Shown here: one piece after another, positions 1 through 12,908 of the stretch
Layout: every line of letters starts with the position of its first letter
How positions within the stretch are numbered: the first letter of the stretch is position 1
NCBI GenBank assembly: GCA_020073085.1
Contig: JAIQFV010000001.1
Location: 434,001 to 498,000 of the forward strand
DNA from: Terriglobia bacterium
GTDB lineage: Bacteria > Acidobacteriota > Terriglobia > JAIQFV01
Direction: 5' to 3'
DNA length: 64,000 nt
Notes under the pieces: model-generated
Seen by the model: the letters and a program-made list of their open reading frames with translations, nothing else
Database searches by the model: none
Told to the model about the DNA's origin: nothing
Program-made: the position numbers and the translations under genes

Positions 1-1
1 C

Positions 2-967
2 GATGAAGAATCGCGGCAGCCATTCATTGAAGGGCTGGTCGTGCGCGAGCACTCGCCGATTGCCTCCAACTGGAGGTCAGAGTGGGTGTTGGGAGATTAT
101 TTGAGGCAGCGTGGGGTTCCCGCCGTTTCCGAGATTGATACTCGCGCCCTGGTTCGACATCTGCGGGACCGCGGTTCCATGCGCGCGGTGATTTCATCCC
201 TTGACACTGATGAGCAAAGCTTGGTGAAGAAAGCCTGCCAGGCTCCCTCCATGGTTGGCCTGGATCTGGCGCAGAGGGTGACCTGCGGGGAAAAATACGG
301 CTGGAAGCAGCAAAGCATTGACATCTTCGCAGGCAAGACGGGTAGTTCTCCTTCCTGTGGCATCCATGGCCCACAAATCTCTTCATCAACGGGGCCATCG
401 CGACGATTCCAGGTCGTCGCTTACGATTTCGGGATTAAGTACAACATCCTCCGAAGGCTGACCGATGCAGGATGCGATGTCACGGTCGTCCCCGCGCAAA
501 CTTCGGCTGAAGAGGCGTTGGCGCTTCAACCGGATGGCATCTTTCTATCCAATGGGCCGGGCGACCCGGAGCCAGTCACCTATGCCGTCAGCGCCATCCG
601 GGGATTGATGGGCCGGAAGCCCATCTTTGGCATCTGCCTGGGACACCAACTGCTGGGCCTCGCCCTGGGCGGAAAAACTTACAAACTGAAGTTCGGCCAT
701 CATGGCGGCAATCAGCCCGTAAAGAATCTTAGGACGGGCAAGGTGGAAATAACGGCGCAGAACCACGGCTTTGCAGTGAGTCCGGATTCTTTGAAAGACA
801 GCGAGGTGGAGGTCACCCATTTAAACTTGAACGATCATACCTGCGAGGGATTACGGCACCGATCCCTGCCTGCTTTCTCGGTTCAGTATCATCCCGAGGC
901 CTCGCCGGGTCCCCATGACGCCGGTTATCTCTTCAGTGATTTCATCAGGCTTATGTCCGAACACTGA
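2..967 (+). CDS. carA: Carbamoyl-phosphate synthase small subunit (5' end outside window)
   Basis: This is the glutaminase subunit of carbamoyl-phosphate synthase. It hydrolyses glutamine and passes ammonia to CarB for pyrimidine and arginine synthesis. The frame is open from base 2 with no start in view; about 321 residues are visible of a usual 360-380. The N-terminal part keeps the CarA segments ASNWRSE and [12 protein letters not shown]. The class I amidotransferase half shows the nucleophilic Cys in [10 protein letters not shown] (codon 635-637), then HGGNQPV, AQNHGF and the His/Glu pair in QYHPEAS. carB is on the same strand but starts 2.1 kb further on, after four unrelated genes, so the two subunits are unlikely to share a simple transcript. 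Confidence 0.97.
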   Translation, partial: DEESRQPFIEGLVVREHSPIASNWRSEWVLGDYLRQRGVPAVSEIDTRALVRHLRDRGSMRAVISSLDTDEQSLVKKACQAPSMVGLDLAQRVTCGEKYGWKQQSIDIFAGKTGSSPSCGIHGPQISSSTGPSRRFQVVAYDFGIKYNILRRLTDAGCDVTVVPAQTSAEEALALQPDGIFLSNGPGDPEPVTYAVSAIRGLMGRKPIFGICLGHQLLGLALGGKTYKLKFGHHGGNQPVKNLRTGKVEITAQNHGFAVSPDSLKDSEVEVTHLNLNDHTCEGLRHRSLPAFSVQYHPEASPGPHDAGYLFSDFIRLMSEH

Positions 968-980
968 ACAAGGCTCCCGC

Positions 981-1649
981 ATGAATGCTCCGGCCATTCC
1001 CTCCCCCGTCGCCCAGTTCAGGGCCGAATACCGCACGGCCGAGATTTCCCCTTATTACTCCGGCATCCTCCATTTCCTCTTCACGAGCGTTACCTCACTG
1101 GTCGTCATTGGTTTTTCGATCAAGGAACTCCACGGCATAACCCCTTTCGAATGGTCTACAGTCCTGCTGACCTTTCTTTATGCCAACCTCGTGGAGTACC
1201 TGGGCCACAAGGGCCCGATGCACCACCCCGTGCGTCTTCTGAGGACCCTGTTCGTGCGGCATACATTGCAGCACCATCGCTTTTTCACGCACGAGGCCAT
1301 GGCCTATGAGGGCACGCAAGACTACAAAATGGTCCTCTTCCCACCGGTCATGATCCTCTTCTTCGTGGGACTGCACGCCGTGCCGGTTGGTGTCCTGCTT
1401 TATTACCTGACCAGCCGAAATGTTGCATACCTTTTTGTGGCGACGGCCATCGGATATTTTCTCACGTACGAATGGCTGCATTTTATGTACCACCTTCGTG
1501 CAGACTCCCTACCCGGTCGATTCCCTTTCATGAAAACCCTTCGTCGGCTCCACACCGAACATCACGACCCCGCCTTGATGTCGAACTACAACTTCAACAT
1601 CACGTTTCCGATCTGCGATTACTTGTTCGGAACCCGCTACAAGACCTAG
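981..1649 (+). CDS. Fatty acid hydroxylase / sterol desaturase superfamily membrane protein
   Basis: This is a 222-residue integral membrane protein of the di-iron fatty-acid-hydroxylase superfamily. Three histidine clusters are visible: HTLQHHRFFTHE, then EWLHFMYH, then LHTEHHD near the C-terminus, the usual ligand pattern for a di-iron site on the cytoplasmic face. About four hydrophobic segments surround them (roughly residues 25-45, 55-75, 115-140 and 145-165). The ATG at 981 is preferred over an upstream in-frame ATG at 915 that lies inside carA; an AAGG stretch precedes it. It starts 13 bases after carA and may be read from the same transcript. The substrate (fatty acid, sterol, hopanoid or carotenoid) cannot be told from sequence. 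Confidence 0.8.
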   Translation: MNAPAIPSPVAQFRAEYRTAEISPYYSGILHFLFTSVTSLVVIGFSIKELHGITPFEWSTVLLTFLYANLVEYLGHKGPMHHPVRLLRTLFVRHTLQHHRFFTHEAMAYEGTQDYKMVLFPPVMILFFVGLHAVPVGVLLYYLTSRNVAYLFVATAIGYFLTYEWLHFMYHLRADSLPGRFPFMKTLRRLHTEHHDPALMSNYNFNITFPICDYLFGTRYKT

Positions 1650-1860
1650 ATAGGGCCGGATCCCGCTCCTCCCATTCTGAATTTCTAATGGCGATCTTCG
1701 CGTCTCAGCGGTGATACTCGATCGTTATCATGCAAACACTCTTCCCTCCAAAAATCCCTCTTTGCAAAGATGGCCTTCGCAATTATGATGGAACGCGATC
1801 CATTGACCTTGAAATCGCAACCTCATCTCTTTGCACGCTGCATAAGGGGTCCTTCAAAAA

Positions 1861-2325
1861 ATGCACAGCAGCTCATCGGAAATGGCCGGGAACTCGATCC
1901 GACCCATGGAAGTATCGATTCCCGTCATTGTCCGCTCGTATGACATCGACTTCGCGGGGATCGTCAGCAACATTGTTTACGTGCGATGGATGGAAGACCT
2001 CCGCATGAAATTCCTCGAGGTCCATTCCCCGCTTGACGCGCAGATGGCGGCCGGTTTTGCCCCCGCGTTGACCCACACAGAAATCTTCTACCGCAGGATT
2101 ACGAAGCTGTTTGATCCGGTGATTGGCAAATGTTGGGTGGAGGATCTGACCCGCGCCACCTGGACACTGGCGGGGGAGTTTACGGTGAAGGGTGAGGTCG
2201 TCGCCACGGCTCGCCAGTCGGGGGCTTTTATCCGCCTGGATACCGGCAGGCCGGTGCGAACCCCGCTCGAGTTACGGGAGAAGTACGCGCGGGCCCTGGC
2301 TGAAGCCAGGGCACTCGATGGTTAG
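1861..2325 (+). CDS. Acyl-CoA thioesterase, 4-hydroxybenzoyl-CoA thioesterase/YbgC-like hotdog fold
   Basis: This is a single hotdog-domain protein of about 154 residues, probably hydrolysing an acyl-CoA. The stretch VRSYDIDFAGIVSNIVYVRWME matches the YbgC/4HBT signature, in which the Asp before the Phe/Gly is the catalytic acid. An internal ATG at 1906 gives a start closer to the usual family N-terminus, so the first 15 residues are uncertain. A weak AAGGGG lies before 1861, and no ribosome site precedes 1906. Its stop overlaps the stop of the convergent higA gene by three bases. The substrate is unknown. Confidence 0.75.
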   Translation: MHSSSSEMAGNSIRPMEVSIPVIVRSYDIDFAGIVSNIVYVRWMEDLRMKFLEVHSPLDAQMAAGFAPALTHTEIFYRRITKLFDPVIGKCWVEDLTRATWTLAGEFTVKGEVVATARQSGAFIRLDTGRPVRTPLELREKYARALAEARALDG

Positions 2326-2594
2326 GCAGCGCGTTCCAAGCTCTTGGAGGCTTTGAAAAGGTCGAGCGCGACCTGAAGGTTCATCCAAAATTCCGATGAG
2401 GTCTTCAAAGTGCGCGCCAGCAGAATGGCGGTCTCCGCAGTCATGTCGCGCTTGCCCTTAATCAGGGTATTGACCCGCTGGACAGGCACACCCATGCGCC
2501 TTGCCAGCTCGACCTGGCTCAAACCCATGGGGGTGAGAAACTCATGGAGGAGCACCTCACCGGGATGGGTAGGCATACGGTTTTTAGGGATCAT
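2322..2594 (-). CDS. higA: HigA-family antitoxin, XRE helix-turn-helix
   Basis: This is the 90-residue antitoxin of a HigBA type II toxin-antitoxin pair. The protein begins with the HigA hallmark HPGEVLLHEF, followed by a helix-turn-helix (LSQVELARRMGVPVQRVN, then LIKGKRDMTAETAILLARTL). Antitoxins of this family bind both the toxin and their own promoter. It lies 13 bases downstream of the toxin gene on the minus strand. Toxin first and antitoxin second is the order typical of higBA and opposite to most other systems. Confidence 0.93.
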   Translation of the reverse strand: MIPKNRMPTHPGEVLLHEFLTPMGLSQVELARRMGVPVQRVNTLIKGKRDMTAETAILLARTLKTSSEFWMNLQVALDLFKASKSLERAA

Positions 2595-2607
2595 CGCTTA
2601 GCTCCAT

Positions 2608-2898
2608 TTAATGATAGTCCACGATCACAACATCGTTCGCGTTGCCAGCGACCCATTTGAACACAATTCGATACTGGTTGTTAATCCGAATGCTGTGGTG
2701 TCCAGCCCAGGACTCTTTCAGCAACTCCAAATGGTTTCCAGGAGCCGCCTGCAAATCGTGAAGATCCTTCGCCGCATTGAGCATATCAAGTTTGCGTCCA
2801 GCCGTCTTCCAGATCGAGCGGGGGATGGTCCGGGCATATCTGGAATTCACCCCGTTGTAGACATCCTCACTGGCCCGATCTCGAAAGTTCAGGATCAT
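2608..2898 (-). CDS. higB: HigB/RelE-family toxin (ribosome-dependent mRNA interferase)
   Basis: This is a 96-residue RelE-superfamily toxin that would cleave mRNA on the ribosome unless neutralised by HigA. The family features are visible: a basic middle region, ELLKESWAGHHSIRINNQYRIVFKW in the central sheet (the RINNQYRIVF strand is diagnostic), and the terminal VVIVDYH. It is full length and intact and sits directly upstream of higA. The pair occupies the gap between the thioesterase gene and carB. Confidence 0.93.
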   Translation of the reverse strand: MILNFRDRASEDVYNGVNSRYARTIPRSIWKTAGRKLDMLNAAKDLHDLQAAPGNHLELLKESWAGHHSIRINNQYRIVFKWVAGNANDVVIVDYH

Positions 2899-2998
2899 GT
2901 CAGAACTTAACAGTTTAACGGATTATATGCAAGCGGGAAAGTCCGGTCACTGACCCGACCTTCACGCCAATAAAGCCTCCTCTTGATTTCCTTTTCGA

Positions 2999-3027
2999 TT
3001 TACGAAATCATCTGCGCCTCTTATACT
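2999..3027 (+). promoter_or_regulatory. Possible sigma-70 promoter of carB
   Basis: TTTACG (2999-3004) and TATACT (3022-3027) are spaced by 17 bases, about 50 bases before the carB start. The -10 box is good and the -35 box only fair. It fits the idea that carB is transcribed independently of carA. Confidence 0.4.
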
Positions 3028-3080
3028 CCTCCCCAACGCGCCAGCAGACGCGATTCAAACGTGAATAAGCAAACTTCTTG

Positions 3081-6338
<3,258 letters not shown>

Positions 6339-6412
6339 GAGCCTCTGGGCACTTGCTCGTAGGTCAGGGTGTCCACGCAATGGATGGATGAGAATTTCTG
6401 CGCCATCTCATC

Positions 6413-7258
6413 TCACTTCATTTCCTTCCGTTTGAAAAAATACAATGTGGCCAGATAAAACGCCACGCTGACAAGCAACAAAGCGAGGAGGGGAAGGGGC
6501 TTCACCAAGAGATTCGGCTGTTCCATTGCCCAAGCCGCCGAAGCGACCTTCCTCTGTTCCAGGCTGAGGTCTTTCCAGTGGCCGAACTTCCTTTCGACTT
6601 CAACAAAACGGAGGACCCATTCGAGAAGGCGGTAACCGGTGAATTTAAAAAATAGGGCCAAGGCGATCCAGCTCGCGGCCACCGTCACCCACCATTTCTC
6701 AAACACAACCGAAAGAAGGAAAGTAAAGGAGAAGACCACCAACCCCGCACCGCCGGTGATGAGGGTCGCTCGAAAAGCCTCACCCAGCAAATGGAAATAC
6801 GGCCGCCAGGAAAGGCTCCAGGTGACGTCGTCCGACAGCAGAAGGACCGCGGCATAAGCAAAACTAATCGTTATAAGCAGAGAAAGGCCCAGGGCGATGA
6901 TTGTTTCGAATCCCCCGGCGCAGAATTTGAGCAAGAGTAGGTGAGAGCGCTGCACCGGCCGTTCGAAGAGAAGAAACATCCGGCGACTTTCCAGTTCGGG
7001 AACGGAGATGGCTGAGGCGAAGAAGGCGACCAGGAACAACCCTCCAGTGAGAATAAACCCCGCTTGACCCGCAAAATGGGAATCCACGATTTCACGAAAG
7101 AGGAAGTAGTTGGCGCCTCTGAACGACATCCAGGGCCCCTTTAGAGCGCCCCAAAAGAACAAGATCGGAATATGAAGGGAAAACAGCAAGACCGCCCACT
7201 TCCAGCGGGTTTCTCGCCATTCCTTCCATAGCAGTGCGGTGATAATTTTCCATTTCAT
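6413..7258 (-). CDS. ABC-2 type transporter permease
   Basis: This is a 281-residue membrane permease, the last gene of a three-gene minus-strand operon with an ATPase and a GntR regulator. About six hydrophobic segments are visible, beginning with WAVLLFSLHIPILFFWG near the N-terminus and ending with LLALLLVSVAFYLATLYFF just before a short basic tail (KRKEMK). Its start overlaps the end of the ATPase gene by four bases, which indicates translational coupling. The cargo is unknown; homologous operons in Gram-positive bacteria respond to cell-wall-active compounds. Confidence 0.85.
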   Translation of the reverse strand: MKWKIITALLWKEWRETRWKWAVLLFSLHIPILFFWGALKGPWMSFRGANYFLFREIVDSHFAGQAGFILTGGLFLVAFFASAISVPELESRRMFLLFERPVQRSHLLLLKFCAGGFETIIALGLSLLITISFAYAAVLLLSDDVTWSLSWRPYFHLLGEAFRATLITGGAGLVVFSFTFLLSVVFEKWWVTVAASWIALALFFKFTGYRLLEWVLRFVEVERKFGHWKDLSLEQRKVASAAWAMEQPNLLVKPLPLLALLLVSVAFYLATLYFFKRKEMK

Positions 7259-8184
7259 GCGCTCACCTTCCTCTCTCTCGTACCTCCTGCCAGTTCGACA
7301 AAGATCTCTTCCAGCGACATCGGCAAAACCTCTGGATCAACAACGCCACGTTGGCGGAGCCAATGAAGGGTCTCCTCACTCCAGCCCTGCAGCGTCGCAA
7401 TTTGGTCATGGTCAGCATTGTCAACCCGAAGAACCCCAGGAATCCCCGTGAGATCAGGACGGGAGGCGTTAGTCGCAAATCGAATGCGCTTAAGTGATGA
7501 TTTCAGCGCGTCGATTTCCGAGGAGACAATCAAACGGCCTTCATGGATGATCCCGACGTGATCGGCAATCCGCTCGATTTCCTCGACAATATGGGAAGAG
7601 AACAGGACGGTTCTCTCCCGGCTCGCAATCTCGGAAATAATGTTTTCGATAAAGTCGCGGCGGACGATGGGGTCTAACCCGGAGGTCGGCTCGTCGAGAA
7701 GAATGAGTTCCGGGTTATATGAGAGCGCCAAAACCAGAGAGAGTCGGGCGCGATTTCCACGGGACAATTGTTTAACCCGCTGGTTCAGGGTTAAATCGAA
7801 TCGCTCAATCAAGGCCGCGGCCTTCTGCTCATCCCAATTCTCATAAAAGGCCCGGGTAAACCGAAGACTTTCCGCCACTGTCATCCAATCGTAGAGGTAA
7901 CGGTCTTCGGAAACGTATCCCACGCGCTTGCGGATTTCCACCAACTCCTGCTTCAGCGAGCGGCCCAGGATCGTGAACTTCCCGGCGGTCGGGCGCAAAT
8001 GCCCCATTAACATTTTAATCAGGGTGGTCTTGCCGGCGCCGTTGACCCCCAGCAGTCCGAAGATGGAGCCTCTTTCCACCTTCAGATCGATCGCGTCCAC
8101 GGTGAGTAGTTTCCCGAATCGCCGTGACAGATGCTCCGTTTCGATCGCCCAATCGCCCTTTTCGAGATAATTGTCTAACTTCAT
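7255..8184 (-). CDS. ABC transporter ATP-binding protein
   Basis: This is the nucleotide-binding subunit for the adjacent ABC-2 permease, 309 residues. The Walker A motif GVNGAGKTT lies at about residues 46-54, the Q-loop region follows, and then the signature LSRGNRARLSL (a variant of LSGGQ), Walker B LILLDEP and SGLDP. The C-terminal 80 residues form the extension often seen in ABC-2 exporters. The gene sits 34 bases after the GntR regulator and overlaps the permease gene. Confidence 0.95.
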   Translation of the reverse strand: MKLDNYLEKGDWAIETEHLSRRFGKLLTVDAIDLKVERGSIFGLLGVNGAGKTTLIKMLMGHLRPTAGKFTILGRSLKQELVEIRKRVGYVSEDRYLYDWMTVAESLRFTRAFYENWDEQKAAALIERFDLTLNQRVKQLSRGNRARLSLVLALSYNPELILLDEPTSGLDPIVRRDFIENIISEIASRERTVLFSSHIVEEIERIADHVGIIHEGRLIVSSEIDALKSSLKRIRFATNASRPDLTGIPGVLRVDNADHDQIATLQGWSEETLHWLRQRGVVDPEVLPMSLEEIFVELAGGTRERKVSA

Positions 8185-8218
8185 AAAGAAACCTCATCAA
8201 CCCCTGCTGAATTCCGGT

Positions 8219-8620
8219 TCAGAGCTTCTCGGCGCCCCTTGCAAGCAAGATCTTCCCGAGACGCTGGTTAACGATCTCCCTCAATTCTGCTTCTTTCATC
8301 CCCAGCTGAATCCCCTCCACAATCGCTTTTTCCACCAATTCGCTGAAGATTCTTCGTCTTTCCCTCTTCGACATCTCCACGCCCTGGTGCGACACAAAGG
8401 TCCCTTGCCCCTGCCTTTTATAAATGACCCCCTCGTGTTCCAGATCCAGGTAGGCCCGGGCGACGGTGTTGGGATTGATCGACAGGTCCACGGCCAGCTT
8501 GCGGACTGAGGGCAATGGATCCTCGGGCAGCAGACGTCCCATCGCAATATGGGTTTTCATCTGTTGGACGATTTGCAGGTAGATGGGGACACCGTTGGAA
8601 GGATCGATTTTAAAATACAT
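8219..8620 (-). CDS. GntR-family transcriptional regulator, YtrA type
   Basis: This is a 133-residue regulator. Residues 10-75 form the GntR winged helix-turn-helix (GVPIYLQIVQQMKTHIAMG, SVRKLAVDLSINPNTVARAYLDLE, GVIYKRQGQGTFVS). Only a short helical C-terminal part follows, as in the YtrA subfamily, which typically controls neighbouring ABC exporter genes. It is the first gene of the operon. An inverted repeat overlapping its promoter (8634-8659) suggests autorepression, probably relieved by an unknown ligand or stress. Confidence 0.92.
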   Translation of the reverse strand: MYFKIDPSNGVPIYLQIVQQMKTHIAMGRLLPEDPLPSVRKLAVDLSINPNTVARAYLDLEHEGVIYKRQGQGTFVSHQGVEMSKRERRRIFSELVEKAIVEGIQLGMKEAELREIVNQRLGKILLARGAEKL

Positions 8621-8633
8621 AACCTATGCGTCC

Positions 8634-8682
8634 TACTGTACTAAGTAACTGATACAGTACAACCCGAGACCGGGAATGTCAA
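8634..8682 (-). promoter_or_regulatory. Promoter with overlapping GntR (YtrA-type) operator
   Basis: Read on the minus strand, TTGACA (8682-8677), a 17-base spacer and TACTGT (8659-8654) form a good promoter ending about 35 bases before the GntR start. A perfect 7-base inverted repeat, TACTGTA-N12-TACAGTA (8634-8640 and 8653-8659), covers the -10 box and the predicted start of transcription. A repressor bound there would block polymerase directly. Confidence 0.7.
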
Positions 8683-8688
8683 GAGAAA

Positions 8689-8880
8689 TCAGCTATCAGC
8701 GGTCAGCCGTCGGCTATCAACTTTCAGCAAGCTACCATTTATATTCGCTGTGGATGGGTCAGCTCGTAATTCGCATTCTTCTTTGTCTGCCCCTCTCTCT
8801 CCTCGCCCTGAACCCGTTTGCCTTTCAAGGTTAATCCAAACTGAAAACTGACGACTGATCGCTGACGGCTGATCGCTGTT
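8689..8880. repeat. Inverted pair of degenerate 7-base repeat arrays (TCAGCNG type)
   Basis: The left arm (8689-8728) consists of imperfect TCAGCxG/ATCAGC units. The right arm (8838-8880) holds the reverse complement of such units (GCTGACGGCTGATCGCTG). About 110 bases without coding signs separate them. Transcribed, the arms could pair imperfectly. The same architecture with other unit sequences is found at 11401-11655, 59782-59912 and 61197-61304. Confidence 0.65.
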
Positions 8881-8894
8881 CCCCACAGTTCTCT

Positions 8895-8923
8895 TTGACA
8901 ATTTCCCCTTCCTCGATTAGATT
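8895..8923 (+). promoter_or_regulatory. Possible promoter of the zinc-ribbon/YIP1 gene
   Basis: TTGACA (8895-8900) and TAGATT (8918-8923) have a 17-base spacing. The -35 box is perfect and the -10 box matches four of six positions. The leader to the start at 9109 would be about 180 bases, and no other structure was seen in it. Confidence 0.4.
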
Positions 8924-9108
8924 ACGGGCATATTTTCTGCTACGGGAATCCGCTGGGGCCGGGGTTGCGGGTCGCATTCTCTCGGCAAGCGGATAGAGAT
9001 TCACGCTCTCAAATTGACCTCCAGGATTTAGTAGTCAAGCGAGTAAAAGGCTAGCGCAGATCCAGAAGGGATACACACTATCCGATCTGAACTCTAAAGG
9101 AGGGCTTC

Positions 9109-10038
9109 ATGGCAAGGTATTGCACCAACTGCGGAGCAGCATTAGACGACACAGCGAGATTCTGCACGAATTGCGGGGCCACCATCGCTCCCCCACAACC
9201 CCCTCAAGCAGCTCCGCCACCCCCGCCACCACCCCAATATCAGCCGCCTCCACCCCAGTACCAGGCGCCGCCGCCCCAGTATCCACAACCTCCACAGCCA
9301 CAATATCAACAGCCGCCGTACCAGCAACCCCCATCTCAGCCTCAACAACCGCAATACCAGCAGCCGTATCAACAACAACCCGGATATCAGCAGCCCCCTT
9401 ACCAGGCGCCTCCCCAATATCAGCCGCAGGCTGCAGGGAGCGTCAACCTTGTTGAACGCGCCAAATCGATATTGCTGTCACCGAAGACCGAATGGGTCCG
9501 GATCCGAGATGAAGGCGCCACGACGCAGAGTCTGATCACGGGATATGCGGCGGTGTTGGCTGCCATCCCGGCTGTCTGCAACTTTATCGGGGGCAGCCTG
9601 ATCGGGCATACGATTCTCGGGATATCCTGGCGTGTTCCGCTGGCTGCGGGCATTGTGGGAATGGTGCTTCAGTATGTCCTGGCGCTTGTGGGTGTCTTCG
9701 TCCTCGGGATAATTATCAATGCCCTGGCTCCCACCTTCAATTCCACCCCGAATTCCATCCAGGCACTCAAGGTGGCGGTCTATGCCGCAACTCCCTCATG
9801 GATCGCGGGCGTGTTAGGGATCATACCCACCCTGGCTCTCCTGGCGATTCTGGGCGGACTCTATGGAATTTACTTGTTTTACCTCGGCTTGCCCGTTCTC
9901 ATGAACACCCCGGAGAACCAAGCCGTTGCGTACACCGTCGTTGTGATTATCATCGCGATTGTCGTGTTCGCAGTCGTGGGGTTGATCTCCGCAGGCATTA
10001 TCGGCGCGATCGGCGGGTTCGGGCCCCGGATGTTTTGA
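9109..10038 (+). CDS. Zinc-ribbon, proline/glutamine-rich, YIP1-type membrane protein
   Basis: This 309-residue protein has three parts. Residues 1-27 form a zinc ribbon with two CxxC pairs (CTNCGAALDD and CTNCGATI). Residues 28-105 are a low-complexity tract of Pro, Gln and Tyr (repeats such as QYQQPPYQQPP). Residues 110-309 are hydrophobic with about five membrane segments, resembling the YIP1 domain; NLVERAKSILLSPKTEWVRI just before the first segment is typical of bacterial YIP1 proteins. A strong ribosome site, AAAGGAGG (9097-9104), fixes the start. Function is unknown; the cytoplasmic tail may bind partners through the Pro/Gln-rich stretch. Confidence 0.82.
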   Translation: MARYCTNCGAALDDTARFCTNCGATIAPPQPPQAAPPPPPPPQYQPPPPQYQAPPPQYPQPPQPQYQQPPYQQPPSQPQQPQYQQPYQQQPGYQQPPYQAPPQYQPQAAGSVNLVERAKSILLSPKTEWVRIRDEGATTQSLITGYAAVLAAIPAVCNFIGGSLIGHTILGISWRVPLAAGIVGMVLQYVLALVGVFVLGIIINALAPTFNSTPNSIQALKVAVYAATPSWIAGVLGIIPTLALLAILGGLYGIYLFYLGLPVLMNTPENQAVAYTVVVIIIAIVVFAVVGLISAGIIGAIGGFGPRMF

Positions 10039-10150
10039 TTGCCCGATTAAAACTCTCGAACACGCAAGGGCCGAGGAGTCGTCTCGCTCCCTGAGATTAT
10101 TTTTTGGGAGGAGGATTTCCTCAGGACAAACTCATCCCGGGAAGCCTTCC

Positions 10151-10179
10151 TTGAATCGCGTCCCCGGTGCCGCTATAAT
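10151..10179 (+). promoter_or_regulatory. Sigma-70-like promoter of fbaB
   Basis: TTGAAT (10151-10156) and a perfect TATAAT (10174-10179) are 17 bases apart. The predicted leader to the fbaB start is about 100 bases. Confidence 0.6.
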
Positions 10180-10288
10180 GACGCGTGCGATGGGGCGTTC
10201 CGCTTCAAAGGAGTCCCGTCACATCATCCAAATCGGCCTGCACTTCTATTAAAAATTTACAGGCTCATATTTTTGAGGAGTGTTATTT

Positions 10289-11386
<1,098 letters not shown>

Positions 11387-11400
11387 GGGAACCCGAAAAG

Positions 11401-11655
11401 GCAATAGGTGATAGGTAATAGGTGGTAGGGGGCCGGCGGTAGATGGAAGGTCAGGGGTTTCCGCACTGCACTTCATGGCAAAGGAATCTCGACGATATGT
11501 AAGTCCTCAAAATCCTCGTCCCCTATCTGCCTCTCTGACGATGGATTTACAATTCTGAAAAATGCACGTATTCGAGAGCGTGGAATGACCACAAAGACCA
11601 CAACCCATCGCCTAGCCCCTACCGCCTATTACCTATCACCTACCACCTCCTCCCC
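11401..11655. repeat. Inverted pair of degenerate GATAGGTAATAGGTG-type arrays
   Basis: The left arm (11401-11440) holds imperfect AATAGGTG/ATAGGTA units of about 7 bases. The right arm (11604-11655) holds the complement (CCTATTACCTATCACCTACCACC). They fill most of the convergent gap between fbaB and the phosphofructokinase gene. The roughly 160 bases between them show no coding signs. A long imperfect hairpin could form and might end transcription from both sides. Confidence 0.65.
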
Positions 11656-12792
11656 TCAAATCACCCTCCATCCCATTGCCGTATCCCGTCGCGCATTGAG
11701 GCGCTCTTTGTCGTACATCAAATCAACATCGACAGAGCGGACCGTGCCGCTGACTGCAGAGAGCGGTTTCGAGGTGATCTTGCCGTTTTCAACGGCGACC
11801 ATCTGACCGAACTGCTGGTTGACCAGAAGGTTGACCGCCGTGATCCCGAACATGAAACCCATCTTCACATCAAACGCCGAGGGTGCGCCGCCGCGCTGCA
11901 GGTAGCCGAGCTTTTCGCTAAAGCTGTCGAGCCCGGTGCGCTTCTTGATTTCGTCCGCCAGGTGCTCCCCAATCCCACCGAGATGGACGTGACCGAAGTT
12001 ATCAACTTCCTGCCGCCGTGCCACAATCTGACCGCCACTTTCCTTGGCGCCCTCCGCCACGACGACCAGCGTGTAGCGGGATTTCAGGTTCTTGCGCCGG
12101 TTGATCAAATCACTGAGGAGGTTCACGTCAAACTCGTATTCCGGGATCAGAATAAAATGCGCACTGGAGACGATGCCGCCCGAGAGCGCAAGGAATCCGG
12201 CATGCCGTCCCATCACCTCGATAACCGCGACCTTACGGTGGGAGCCCGCCACACTCCGCGCATGATCGATCAGCGACTTGATATTGTTCACCGCGCTGTC
12301 AAACCCCAGCGAGTAGTCGGTCCCGGGGAGATCCAAGTCAATCGTTTTGGGAATCCCGACGCAGGGGACTCCTTTCTGCGACAGACGATTTGCCACCCCG
12401 AGCGTGTCTTCGCCGCCCATGGCGACCAAGGCATCCAGCCCCAGGGCTTGAAAATTCTTCACGGCAATATCCGAGCGATCCACTTTCTCACCCTTTTCAT
12501 TCTTCATCGAAAAGGGATTCGTGCGGGAGGTGCCGATGTAAGTCCCGCCGTCGCGATCGATCCTCCGGACCACCGGGGCGGTCAGCAGGGCCACGTAACG
12601 GTCATCCTGCAGTCCCTTCTGAGCATCGAGGGACATCAAGCTCTCCCATCCTTCCTTTAGACCGTAGACCTCCAGTTCCGCGCCGAACCTCGCGCGCACA
12701 TAGCGCGAGATGGCCCCATACACGACCCATTTGATGGCAGCATTCAGACCGGCGGCGTCCCCACCCCCGGTAACCACTCCAATTCGCTTCAT
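11656..12792 (-). CDS. pfkA: 6-phosphofructokinase, residues predict pyrophosphate dependence
   Basis: This protein phosphorylates fructose 6-phosphate to the 1,6-bisphosphate, or runs the reverse if pyrophosphate-linked. It has 378 residues. Motifs are GVVTGGGDAAGLNAAIK at the N-terminus, MGGEDTLG (residues 125-132), GIPKTIDLDLPGTD (147-160), EVMGRHAGFLAL and VVAEGAK. At the positions equivalent to E. coli 104 and 124 it has Asp129 and Lys149; ATP enzymes have Gly there and PPi enzymes have Asp and Lys. ATG 12792 is preferred over an upstream TTG-type extension because GGAAGGAGC precedes it. A TATAAT on the minus strand (12828-12823) may be its -10 box, but the -35 is poor. Confidence 0.93.
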   Translation of the reverse strand: MKRIGVVTGGGDAAGLNAAIKWVVYGAISRYVRARFGAELEVYGLKEGWESLMSLDAQKGLQDDRYVALLTAPVVRRIDRDGGTYIGTSRTNPFSMKNEKGEKVDRSDIAVKNFQALGLDALVAMGGEDTLGVANRLSQKGVPCVGIPKTIDLDLPGTDYSLGFDSAVNNIKSLIDHARSVAGSHRKVAVIEVMGRHAGFLALSGGIVSSAHFILIPEYEFDVNLLSDLINRRKNLKSRYTLVVVAEGAKESGGQIVARRQEVDNFGHVHLGGIGEHLADEIKKRTGLDSFSEKLGYLQRGGAPSAFDVKMGFMFGITAVNLLVNQQFGQMVAVENGKITSKPLSAVSGTVRSVDVDLMYDKERLNARRDTAMGWRVI

Positions 12793-12908
12793 ACGAGCTC
12801 CTTCCAGAAAATAATCACGCGGATTATAACGGGAGAACCTACGTGTAAGAAGCAAAAACAGTATCGCATTTTCGATCCCGCCGATCTGTGCTAATTTGTC
12901 ATTCCATC

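Noticed and set aside
8689-8880. Repeat arrays as a possible CRISPR
   Set aside because: Units are 7-8 bases, contiguous and degenerate, with no unique spacers and no cas genes.
11962-12660. 232-residue plus-strand frame opposite the phosphofructokinase
   Set aside because: Shadow of a well-supported gene on the other strand.
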